Shown here in pieces: positions 42,823 to 50,574 of a stretch of DNA of 64,000 nt. Where the stretch lies: NCBI GenBank assembly GCA_905215345.1, contig CAJMPR010000015.1, positions 1 to 64,000 of the forward strand, given 5' to 3'. The notes under the pieces are model-generated. The model was given only the letters and a program-made list of their open reading frames with translations. It ran no database searches and had not been told where the DNA came from. How positions within the stretch are numbered: position 1 is the stretch's first letter; every line of letters starts with the position of its first letter. This DNA comes from an uncultured bacterium (GTDB taxonomy: Bacteria > Bacteroidota > Bacteroidia > Bacteroidales > Bacteroidaceae). The position numbers and the translations under genes were made by a program.

Positions 42823-44343
42823 ATGTTCAACAAACACCCTAAAGGTCTGATTGCTGCTTCCTTGTCTAATCTTGGTGAGCGATTCGGCTTTTATACCATG
42901 ATGGCAATTCTGGTGCTGTTCTTGCAAGCTAAATTCGGTTTAGATGGTAAAGCAGCCGGTTTGATTTATTCTACTTTCTATTTTTCTATCTACATTCTTG
43001 CTTTGATCGGAGGTATTATTGCCGATAAGACCCGTAACTTTAAAGGTACGATTCTGGTTGGTATTATCTTGATGGCAGCCGGTTATCTGATGCTTGCTAT
43101 TCCATCTTCCACCCCAGTTTCCAGTAAGGCATTATTCCTCACCATTACCTGTGTGGCATTGTTTATAATTGCTTTCGGTAACGGTTTGTTCAAAGGCAAC
43201 CTTCAGGCGTTGGTAGGACAGATGTATGATAATCCGCAGTATGCCAACATGCGCGACTCCGGCTTTTCGCTGTTCTATATGTTTATTAACTTAGGTGCTA
43301 TCTTCGCTCCCGTAGCAGCAGTAGGTGTGCGTAACTGGTGGTTGGCTAACTTCGGTTACGGATATAACGCAGATCTTCCCGCACTTTGTCACGGACATTT
43401 GGCAGGAACATTGACACCCGAAGCCATAGATACCTATAATACTTTGGCAAACCAGGTAATCCTGTCCGGTGCTCCGGTTGGAGATATGACGGAATTTGCC
43501 AATAACTATCTGAATGTATTTACTACTGGATTCCATTATGCATTTGCAGTTGCTATCATCGCAATGGCTGTATCTCTGGTAATTTTTATGATAAACAAGA
43601 AGAAATTCCCTGATGTGAATAAAAAAGCGGCTGAAAAAGTGGGTGATACTGCTACGGTTGAAATGAGTGCACAGGAAGTAAAACAACGTATGTATGCATT
43701 GTTTGCAGTGTTTGGCATTGTAATTTTCTTCTGGTTCTCTTTCCATCAGAATGGTTTGACGCTGACTTTCTTTGCTAAGGAATATACAAACCTGAATCTT
43801 TTCGGCATGCCTATCACGGCTGAGTTATTCCAATCATTGAACCCATTCTTTGTGGTGTTCCTGACACCTGTTATCATGGCTGTCTTTGCGGCTCAACGTG
43901 CCAGAGGCAAGGAACCTTCCACTCCGAAGAAGATTGCTATCGGTATGGGTATTGCGGCTACCGCTTTTCTGGTAATGGCAGTAGGTTCCTATTTAGGCAA
44001 TCTGCCTATGCACAAAGATATTATTGCAGCAGGTACTTCTTCTGTAAAGGTAACTCCATTGTTGCTGATGGTTACTTATCTGATTCTTACCATAGCTGAG
44101 CTGTATATTTCTCCGCTGGGTATTTCATTTGTATCAAAGGTAGCTCCGTCCAAGTATCAGGGTATTATGCAAGGAGGATGGTTAGGTGCTACTGCTATCG
44201 GTAACCAGTTACTTGTTATCGGTGCAATTCTCTATGAAGTTATTCCTATCTGGATGACCTGGACTGTATTCGTTGTAGCTTGTTGTCTTTCTATGTTCAC
44301 TATGCTGTTTATGCTGAAGTGGCTGGAGAGAGTGGCTAAGTAG
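42823..44343 (+). CDS. POT-family proton:oligopeptide symporter
   Basis: 506 residues, 12-14 transmembrane helices. The N-terminal SNLGERFGFYTMMAILVLFLQ carries the ExxERFxYY-type motif (here ERFGFY) of proton-dependent oligopeptide transporters; GGIIADKTRNFKGTILVG follows. It should import di- and tripeptides with protons across the inner membrane. It is monocistronic between its -7 box and the 33-bp hairpin that starts at its own stop codon. Divergence of the ERFxYY motif at the fourth position may affect substrate range. Confidence 0.9.
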   Translation: MFNKHPKGLIAASLSNLGERFGFYTMMAILVLFLQAKFGLDGKAAGLIYSTFYFSIYILALIGGIIADKTRNFKGTILVGIILMAAGYLMLAIPSSTPVSSKALFLTITCVALFIIAFGNGLFKGNLQALVGQMYDNPQYANMRDSGFSLFYMFINLGAIFAPVAAVGVRNWWLANFGYGYNADLPALCHGHLAGTLTPEAIDTYNTLANQVILSGAPVGDMTEFANNYLNVFTTGFHYAFAVAIIAMAVSLVIFMINKKKFPDVNKKAAEKVGDTATVEMSAQEVKQRMYALFAVFGIVIFFWFSFHQNGLTLTFFAKEYTNLNLFGMPITAELFQSLNPFFVVFLTPVIMAVFAAQRARGKEPSTPKKIAIGMGIAATAFLVMAVGSYLGNLPMHKDIIAAGTSSVKVTPLLLMVTYLILTIAELYISPLGISFVSKVAPSKYQGIMQGGWLGATAIGNQLLVIGAILYEVIPIWMTWTVFVVACCLSMFTMLFMLKWLERVAK

Positions 44344-44446
44344 TTATTAGTTATAAGTGATTAGTGATTTGTTAATAATAGGCTGCACTATGATGCTGCA
44401 TAATGAAAGCATCAACAAATCACTAATCACTTATAACTAATAACTA
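44341..44446. terminator. Convergent terminator: 33-bp perfect inverted repeat
   Basis: Arms at 44341-44373 and 44414-44446 are perfectly complementary over 33 nt. The left arm begins at the TAG stop of the peptide transporter, and the right arm ends 2 nt before the GNAT stop (44448). The 40-nt loop contains a smaller stem, GATGCT with AGCATC. It thus spans the whole convergent gap and can block read-through both ways. Confidence 0.8.
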
Positions 44447-44447
44447 C

Positions 44448-44945
44448 TTAAATTTCCATCCCCATTATATAATCATTCATATAATAGCCGTTTCCAATCG
44501 GAAAATCTCCTTCTCTTAATTTTCTCATACCCATGTGCTCGTAGAATTGTAATGCTTTGTTGTTACGATTCACATTCAATTCCATCAAACACAGTTCCGG
44601 GTGCACTTCTTTAATGTACTTAACCGCTTCACGAAACAGAAAACTGCCACAATGTGCGCCCTGATAGTAGGGTAGGACATATATTTTCTGTAAGTGGAAT
44701 ATATCGTTGTCTTGTTGCTGGATGGATACATATCCTGCTGCTTCGGACTCCTCATATGCAATGAAGTAAACATGTCCTTCTTCTTCAATCTGCTTACGGA
44801 TGTTTTCCGGTGAGTACATCCATTCCATCATGTATTCAGTTTGCTCTTTTGATAGTATTTCCTTATAGGTTTCAGGAAATATTTGCCAGGCAAGTTTGTG
44901 AATCAATTCACAATCGGCTATTGCCGCTTTTCTGATAGTAAACAT
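44448..44945 (-). CDS. GNAT family N-acetyltransferase
   Basis: 165 residues. LQKIYVLPYYQGAHCGSFLFREAVKYI contains the acetyl-CoA pyrophosphate loop (QGxHxGxxL variant of Q/RxxGxG/A), and LELNVNRNNKALQFYEHMGMRK is the conserved C-terminal GNAT strand and helix. It resembles RimI/PaiA-like acetyltransferases of small molecules or protein N-termini; the substrate is unknown. A TATATTTG box lies on the minus strand at 44978-44985. Confidence 0.9.
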   Translation of the reverse strand: MFTIRKAAIADCELIHKLAWQIFPETYKEILSKEQTEYMMEWMYSPENIRKQIEEEGHVYFIAYEESEAAGYVSIQQQDNDIFHLQKIYVLPYYQGAHCGSFLFREAVKYIKEVHPELCLMELNVNRNNKALQFYEHMGMRKLREGDFPIGNGYYMNDYIMGMEI

Positions 44946-44977
44946 ATATTTGCGGTGTTTATATTATTAATCAGATG

Positions 44978-44985
44978 CAAATATA
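44978..44985 (-). promoter_or_regulatory. -7 box for the GNAT gene
   Basis: The minus strand reads TATATTTG, 33 nt upstream of the start at 44945. Confidence 0.5.
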
Positions 44986-45027
44986 ATGCGCTTAATGAAA
45001 TAGTGTATCATTATGAGACGATAATTT

Positions 45028-45089
45028 ATCGCGCGGAGCGCGATAGTTATAAGTTATCAGTGATTAGTGATTTGTTTGTAATAAGGCTG
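45028..45089. repeat. Partial copy of the GTTATAAGTTAT repeat with GC hairpin
   Basis: ATCGCGC-GGA-GCGCGAT (45028-45044) is a perfect hairpin directly followed by a copy (45044-45089) of the left arm of the 44341 element, including its loop start (TAATAAGGCTG vs TAATAGGCTG), but without a right arm. It lies in the 311-nt gap 44946-45256, which otherwise contains the promoters of the GNAT and PadR genes. Confidence 0.7.
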
Positions 45090-45148
45090 TGGTATCACAC
45101 CAGAAAGAGTACTAAAAGAGTCGCATTGTTAAATATTGCAAATGTATG

Positions 45149-45189
45149 GTACTTTGTAATGCAAGGTACTAATATTATACATATATTTG
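45149..45189 (+). promoter_or_regulatory. Promoter and probable autoregulatory operator of PadR
   Basis: The near-palindrome GTACTTTG-N5-CAAGGTAC (45149-45169; 7 of 8 bp match) ends 12 nt before the -7 box TATATTTG (45182-45189). PadR proteins commonly bind dyads over their own promoter. An AAAGGAGG motif at 45198-45205 is too far from ATG 45257 to be its ribosome site. Confidence 0.5.
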
Positions 45190-45256
45190 CGCCATACAAA
45201 GGAGGTGGTAAATACCTTCATTGTACAATAATGAAATTTCTAAATAGATATAGAAT

Positions 45257-45583
45257 ATGGATGTTAACAATGTAAAGTCACAAATGCGCAAGGGCATGCT
45301 TGAATATTGCATCATGCTATTGCTTCATAAGGAAGCGGCCTATGCATCGGATATTATTCAGAAGCTGAAAGAAGCCAGGCTGATTGTAGTTGAGGGAACG
45401 CTTTATCCGTTGCTCACCCGCTTGAAGAATGATGATTTGTTAAGTTACGAATGGATAGAGTCTACACAAGGGCCACCTCGTAAATACTATACTCTTACAG
45501 AAAAAGGAGAGAATTTCTTACGGGAATTGGAACTTTCATGGCAAGAGTTGAATGACACGGTCAATCATATCTCGAATAGTTAG
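45257..45583 (+). CDS. PadR family transcriptional regulator
   Basis: 108 residues, PadR subfamily 1. The winged helix shows MRKGMLEYCIMLLLHKEAAYASDIIQKL, EGTLYPLLTRLKNDDLLSYEW and GPPRKYYTLTEKGENFL, the canonical PadR wing, with a final helix for dimerisation. It is a repressor, probably of itself and the PspC gene 46 nt downstream, so likely an envelope-stress or antimicrobial-sensing switch. Ligand unknown. Confidence 0.92.
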   Translation: MDVNNVKSQMRKGMLEYCIMLLLHKEAAYASDIIQKLKEARLIVVEGTLYPLLTRLKNDDLLSYEWIESTQGPPRKYYTLTEKGENFLRELELSWQELNDTVNHISNS

Positions 45584-45629
45584 TAGTTTCAATAATAATT
45601 TGTAGAATCGTAAATAAAAGTATATAGCA

Positions 45630-46748
45630 ATGAAAAAGACATTAACTGTAAATTTGGGTGGAACAGTCTTCCATATTGATGAAGACGCTTATCGCCTTCT
45701 GGATAATTATTTGAGTAACCTAAAGATACATTTTCGCAAGGAAGCCGGTGCTGACGAGATTGTGGATGATATCGAACGTCGTATTTCCGAACTTTTCTCT
45801 GAAAAACTGACAGCAGGTTCGCAAGTGATAACGATTGCGGATGTGGAAGAAGTGATTGCACGTATGGGTAAACCTGAGGACATGGAAACCGGTGATGAAA
45901 GTGGCGAGACATCTTCACGCACCAATACAAATGATAGTGGATATTCTTCCGGTTCATGGAATAGTACTCATACCGATTGGAATACCGGTACTACCCGTCG
46001 CCGTTTCTTTCGTAATCCGGACGATAAAATGGCAGGTGGTGTGATTAGTGGATTGGCGGCATATATGGGATGGGATGTTACGGTTCTTCGCTTGTCAGTC
46101 ATTATCTTCATGATTTTTGGTTTCAAGATACTATTGCCCGCTTATATTATTTGTTGGATAGTTGTCCCTGAAGCCCGTACCGCAGCCGAGAAACTGAATA
46201 TGCGTGGCGAAGCTGTTACAGTGGAAAATATTGGAAAAACAGTAACCGATGGCTTTGAGAAGATGGCCAATGGAGTGAATGATTACATGAGGTCTGAAAA
46301 GCCCCGTACCTTTATACAAAAATTAGGAGACACTTTCATTATGGTTGCCGGTTGGATACTGAAAATCTGTCTGGTGATATTTGCTATTATTTGTAGTCCG
46401 ATATTATTTATTTTCGGAATTGTATTTGTGGCTTTGCTTATAGCAGCTATCGCTGTAGCTATTGGTGGAAGTGCTGCGCTATTTTCCCTCTTCCCAATGG
46501 TCGATATAGTACTTCCCACTTCTCCGCTTTCTGCCATTGTAATGTACATTGCCGGTATTATGTTGGTAGGTATTCCTTTGATTAGTTTAGTGTGGGCTAT
46601 CTTTAGCCAGGCATTCAAGTGGCAACCTATGGTTTCGGGATTGAAATGGACATTGATAATTCTTTGGATTGTGTGTGCGGCTATCTTTGGTATCTGCTTC
46701 GCCATACAGGGAGCTACATTCCCTCAATTAGGGGTCTTCTCAATTTGA
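45630..46748 (+). CDS. PspC-domain membrane protein
   Basis: 372 residues. N-terminal soluble part (1-115) includes a coiled-type stretch with IERRISELFSEKLTAGSQVITIADVEEVI, resembling the start of PadR-linked PspC proteins. The PspC domain is at about 125-185 (RRFFRNPDDKMAGGVISGLAAYMGWDVTVLRLSVI pattern), then four to five hydrophobic segments. PspC is known from phage-shock envelope-stress systems; in Bacteroidetes it is typically paired with PadR, as here. The frequently associated DUF2807 gene is not next in line; a terminator follows at 46823. Confidence 0.88.
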   Translation: MKKTLTVNLGGTVFHIDEDAYRLLDNYLSNLKIHFRKEAGADEIVDDIERRISELFSEKLTAGSQVITIADVEEVIARMGKPEDMETGDESGETSSRTNTNDSGYSSGSWNSTHTDWNTGTTRRRFFRNPDDKMAGGVISGLAAYMGWDVTVLRLSVIIFMIFGFKILLPAYIICWIVVPEARTAAEKLNMRGEAVTVENIGKTVTDGFEKMANGVNDYMRSEKPRTFIQKLGDTFIMVAGWILKICLVIFAIICSPILFIFGIVFVALLIAAIAVAIGGSAALFSLFPMVDIVLPTSPLSAIVMYIAGIMLVGIPLISLVWAIFSQAFKWQPMVSGLKWTLIILWIVCAAIFGICFAIQGATFPQLGVFSI

Positions 46749-46822
46749 CATTGGTAAATAGTTAACATGATAGCTACTATAAAGTTAACTAAATAGTATC
46801 TAATAAGTTAATATCATAAAGA

Positions 46823-46867
46823 AAGGAAGTTAACATCATCTCATCAATGATGTTAACTTCCTTTTTT
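46823..46867. terminator. Bidirectional terminator
   Basis: GGAAGTTAACATCAT (46825-46839) pairs with ATGATGTTAACTTCC (46847-46861), flanked by A and T runs. It separates the PspC gene (+) and the S9 peptidase gene (-). Confidence 0.85.
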
Positions 46868-46888
46868 CTATTACTTTTTATTCTTTTC

Positions 46889-49006
46889 TTATTGTTTTGC
46901 CGGTTTCAACCACTGATCTAACCATTCAAAGAAGGTACGTTGCCAGAGAATACCGTTCTGTGGTCTCAGCACCCAATGGTTTTCATCCGGATAGATAAGC
47001 AGTTCGGCAGGAACACCACGCATCACGGCAGCATCAAAGGCAGCCATTGCCTGATTGGCAAGAATGCGGAAGTCCTTTTCTCCGTGGATGCAGAGGATAG
47101 GAGTATCCCATTTGTCGACAAACTTATGTGGGGAATTGGCGAATGTACGTTGAGCTGTGGCATTGTTCTTCTCCCAATATGCGCCGCCCATATCCCAGTT
47201 GGCAAACCATTTTTCTTCAGTTTCCAGATATTGCATTTCCATATTGAAAATACCGTCGTGGGCAATGAATGCTTTGAAGCGTTTGTCGTGGTTCCCAGCA
47301 AGCCAGTAAACGGAAAAACCGCCGAAGCTGGCGCCTACACAACCCAAACGGTCTTTGTCAACATAGGGCTCTTTGGCTACTTCATCGATAGCTGTAAAAT
47401 AGTCTTTCATACACTGCCCACCGTAATCACCACTGATAGCTTCATTCCATTCTACGCCAAATCCGGGAAGGCCACGGCGGTTAGGGGCTACGATGATATA
47501 ATCATTGGCCGCCATAATCTGGAAGTTCCAACGGTAACTCCAGAACTGGCTAACGGGGCTTTGAGGTCCTCCTTCACAGAAGAGCAGGGTAGGATACTTC
47601 TTGTTCGGATCAAATTGAGGCGGATAGATAACCCACGTCAACATCTGCTTGCCATCGGTAGTCTTCATCCAACGCGCTTCTACTTTACCCATTTCCAGTT
47701 GGTCGTAGATTTGTTTGTTCTCGAAAGTCAACTGTTTGGCTTCGGCAAAAGCTTCGCCCTCACGTGCATTGTTTACAGCGTAGATTTCATCACCCATACT
47801 CATGGAATGACGTTTGGCTATCACCTTGTCACCACAGAGGGCGAGGGATGCATAGTCGTACATACCGTCGGTAAGTTGAACCAGCTTGTCACTGTTAGCA
47901 AGATTGATGTTATAAATCTGTGTTTCACCATGCCATACTCCGATGAAGTAGATGCTTTGAGAGTCTTTGTTCCACAGGAAAGCGTCTACGTTGGATTCGA
48001 ACGATTTACTTACAAAACGTTTTTCACCTGTTTCAAGGTTCATAATGAACAGGCGGTTTAGGTCGGCTTCGTAACCGTCACGCTCCATACTCTGCCAGGC
48101 AATATACTTGCCATCAGGTGAGTATTGAGGATTCGTATCGTATCCTTTATTCTCTTCGGTGATATTTTCCGTTTTCTTGGCGGCTAAGTCGTAGATATAA
48201 ATATCGGAGTTGGTAGAGAGGGCATAAGCCAATCCTGTTTTTTTACGGCAGGTATAAGCTACCTTGTCGGAAGAAGGACTCCATGCCAACTGCTCGATGC
48301 CACCCCAAGGCTTCATCGGGCTTTCGTAAGGTTCACCGTCCAAAATATCTTGTACGTTACTGATACCGTTACCATCGAAGTCGGCAACAAATGGATGCGG
48401 GGCAGTAGTAGTCCATTCGTCCCAATGTTTGTACATAAGGTCAGTAATGATAATACCGGTTGCCTTAGGCAAGTCGGGATGTTTGTCGGCTGTACTTTTT
48501 ACAGTCTTTACCTGCGCAATAAAGAGTAGCTTTTTACCGTCGGGAGAGAAAGAGAAACCTTCAATGTCACCGTCGTATTGCGTAAGCTGTTTACGCTCTG
48601 TGCCATCCGGATTCATTTCCCATACTTGGCTGCTACCACTTTCATTGCATAGGAAAGCAAGCTTTTTGCCGTCCTTAATCCAGATGGGTTGACTTTCCTG
48701 CCATTTGTCCTTGGTAATTTGTGTGTTATTGCTGCCATCGGCATTCATAACAAAAAGTTCGTTATTACTCTTGTTTTCCGGTACACTGTAATAAGCAACC
48801 GAATACGCAATTTGTTTTTCATCGGGCGATACGGCTACATCACCGATACGTCCCATTGCCCAAAGTGCTTCGGGCGTCATGCGCTTGCCTTCCATCTTAA
48901 TATCAGACCGTCCGATAAGCGTTCCGTCTTGTCCTGCGTTTTTTGTTCCGCCACAGGATGCCAACACCATTGCTGCCGACATAAGTAATAGGTTTGATTG
49001 TTTCAT
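46889..49006 (-). CDS. S9 family prolyl-type peptidase (DPP5/DPP IV-like), lipoprotein
   Basis: 705 residues. The signal region MVLASCGG suggests lipidation at Cys18. A beta-propeller (about 45-430) carries repeated WD-like blades (YSPDGKYIAWQSM; FSPDGKKLLFIAQV). The C-terminal alpha/beta hydrolase has the triad Ser560 in GASFGG, Asp645 in GEKDF and His677 in DENHW. It should cleave dipeptides or short peptides from N-termini in the periplasm, feeding dipeptide importers such as the POT carrier nearby. The single-chain size fits DPP5; preference for Pro versus Ala at P1 is not determinable here. Confidence 0.9.
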   Translation of the reverse strand: MKQSNLLLMSAAMVLASCGGTKNAGQDGTLIGRSDIKMEGKRMTPEALWAMGRIGDVAVSPDEKQIAYSVAYYSVPENKSNNELFVMNADGSNNTQITKDKWQESQPIWIKDGKKLAFLCNESGSSQVWEMNPDGTERKQLTQYDGDIEGFSFSPDGKKLLFIAQVKTVKSTADKHPDLPKATGIIITDLMYKHWDEWTTTAPHPFVADFDGNGISNVQDILDGEPYESPMKPWGGIEQLAWSPSSDKVAYTCRKKTGLAYALSTNSDIYIYDLAAKKTENITEENKGYDTNPQYSPDGKYIAWQSMERDGYEADLNRLFIMNLETGEKRFVSKSFESNVDAFLWNKDSQSIYFIGVWHGETQIYNINLANSDKLVQLTDGMYDYASLALCGDKVIAKRHSMSMGDEIYAVNNAREGEAFAEAKQLTFENKQIYDQLEMGKVEARWMKTTDGKQMLTWVIYPPQFDPNKKYPTLLFCEGGPQSPVSQFWSYRWNFQIMAANDYIIVAPNRRGLPGFGVEWNEAISGDYGGQCMKDYFTAIDEVAKEPYVDKDRLGCVGASFGGFSVYWLAGNHDKRFKAFIAHDGIFNMEMQYLETEEKWFANWDMGGAYWEKNNATAQRTFANSPHKFVDKWDTPILCIHGEKDFRILANQAMAAFDAAVMRGVPAELLIYPDENHWVLRPQNGILWQRTFFEWLDQWLKPAKQ

Positions 49007-49086
49007 ATATGTTTTGAAGTTTTATTTCGATAGCGAAGATAGAGAATAATTATTAATTATAAATTATGAATTACAAATTATACCTT

Positions 49087-50418
49087 TTAAATCTTCTTCA
49101 AACTCCACTTACCTTTCTTCATATAAAAGTAAGATAGAATCAGAATTCCAACGGAATAAACAATTTCCGATGTCCATGCAAAGGCTACATCCAGTTTCAA
49201 ATAGGCGACAATATAAGTAATATAACAGGTATAAACAGCAAGGGTTATCATCTCCAACGCCAATGCCGTACGCGTATTTCCTGTTCCTGATACCGACTGG
49301 AAATACACATTGGCGGGTACAAGGAAGAAATAAGCCAAACAGAGTACCCACAACGAAGGAATGGCTGCTTCCTGCAGTTCGGGCATGTCCGTATAAACAC
49401 TCAATATCAGCTTGGGAAACAGTGCGAAGAACAACGCCAGAGGTATCACCAGTGAATAGGCTATACGTATATGTTGGCGTATGGTGCCCGGTACACAATC
49501 TATATTTCCAGAGCCTATCAGGTTACTTACTAATGAGCCGCAGGTAGAGGCGAATGCCATCATTATCATAAACAGAATACCTGAAACATTACGAACGATA
49601 TTCGTAATAGCCAGCGAACGCTCTCCCAAATGTTCCACATAGAGGAATAGCAGAAACCAAGTGGATAGTGACAGGAAGTTCTGTATCATAGTCCAGAAAG
49701 ATACATTCAACATCCGTTTCAGGATGTTCCAGCAAATACCCGGTATCTTGTCCAATCCGTACTTGTGAATATCAATGCGGTTCCGGGTATAAAGAATGAA
49801 GAATATCAACGATACTAATTCAGCCAATGATGAACCGATAGCTGCTCCGGCAATGCCAAGGGCCGGAACTCCGAACTTACCGAATATCAGGATATAGTTG
49901 AACACCACATTGCTCAATACCATTACAATAGAGTTTAATGTGAGTGTTTTAGTTTGTGTCGTTCCCAAGAAGAAAGCGCGGAACATAACTCCGGTAAAGG
50001 AGAAGAAAAAGCCGAAGACGCGCCAGTTCAGATAACTGATAGCTGCATTGTAGATATGTTCCGATGATACGACTTGTTTCAGAACTATTGGAGCGAAACA
50101 ATAACAAAGCGTGAACATGATTGCTGCCATCCCTATCTGAAAATACATACCTTGATAGAACAAATTGCCTATCTCCCGGTATTGCTGTTCGCCATTACGC
50201 CGGGCTATGAGTATTTGTGAGCCGATGCTGAAGCCGAAAGCTACCATAAACATTACTATATAGAATATACCGGCAATGGCGGATGCTCCCAGCTCTATTT
50301 CACCCACTCGTCCCAGAAAGGCGGTATCTGTCATTCCTATCAAATGCTCCATCAGCAGGCTGATAAGAATAGGGAAGGCGATGTGCCAGATTTCCTTATA
50401 AGTGTATTTAGTTTTCAT
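49087..50418 (-). CDS. MATE family efflux transporter
   Basis: 443 residues from ATG 50418 (MKTKYTYKEIWHIAFPILIS); an in-frame upstream start at 50493 would add 25 residues not typical of the family. The sequence has 12 hydrophobic segments and internal twofold symmetry; MTDTAFLGRVGEIELGASAIAG is the classical first MATE helix pair. It exports cationic drugs or metabolites by Na+ or H+ exchange. Nearby genes give no substrate clue. Low-complexity AT repeats separate it from the S9 gene (49007-49086). Confidence 0.9.
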   Translation of the reverse strand: MKTKYTYKEIWHIAFPILISLLMEHLIGMTDTAFLGRVGEIELGASAIAGIFYIVMFMVAFGFSIGSQILIARRNGEQQYREIGNLFYQGMYFQIGMAAIMFTLCYCFAPIVLKQVVSSEHIYNAAISYLNWRVFGFFFSFTGVMFRAFFLGTTQTKTLTLNSIVMVLSNVVFNYILIFGKFGVPALGIAGAAIGSSLAELVSLIFFILYTRNRIDIHKYGLDKIPGICWNILKRMLNVSFWTMIQNFLSLSTWFLLFLYVEHLGERSLAITNIVRNVSGILFMIMMAFASTCGSLVSNLIGSGNIDCVPGTIRQHIRIAYSLVIPLALFFALFPKLILSVYTDMPELQEAAIPSLWVLCLAYFFLVPANVYFQSVSGTGNTRTALALEMITLAVYTCYITYIVAYLKLDVAFAWTSEIVYSVGILILSYFYMKKGKWSLKKI

Positions 50419-50515
50419 ACCTAATAAATTAGTTTTTAATATACTTGATAATTGTGTTTGATATACATGAAAAAAAGTTTTGATATATAGCAAAAAACTC
50501 GTTCATGTCAGGGAC

Positions 50516-50550
50516 AAGAAAGCCGGGCAAATGGATTGTCCGGCTTTCTT
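50516..50550 (-). terminator. Terminator downstream of yidC
   Basis: AAGAAAGCCGGGCAA (50516-50530) pairs with TTGTCCGGCTTTCTT (50536-50550), one G-U pair, 5-nt loop. It sits 24 nt beyond the yidC stop. The T-tail is short, so efficiency is uncertain. Confidence 0.7.
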
Positions 50551-50574
50551 CTGAAATCTTCTACGAACGGAATT

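Noticed and set aside
46940..48061. 373-codon frame on the plus strand
   Set aside because: It lies entirely opposite the S9 peptidase gene, whose family motifs and catalytic triad are clear; a shadow of that gene.
49040..49080. AT-rich repeated words after the S9 gene
   Set aside because: Short low-complexity sequence without an inverted partner; not enough to assign to the GTTATAAGTTAT family.
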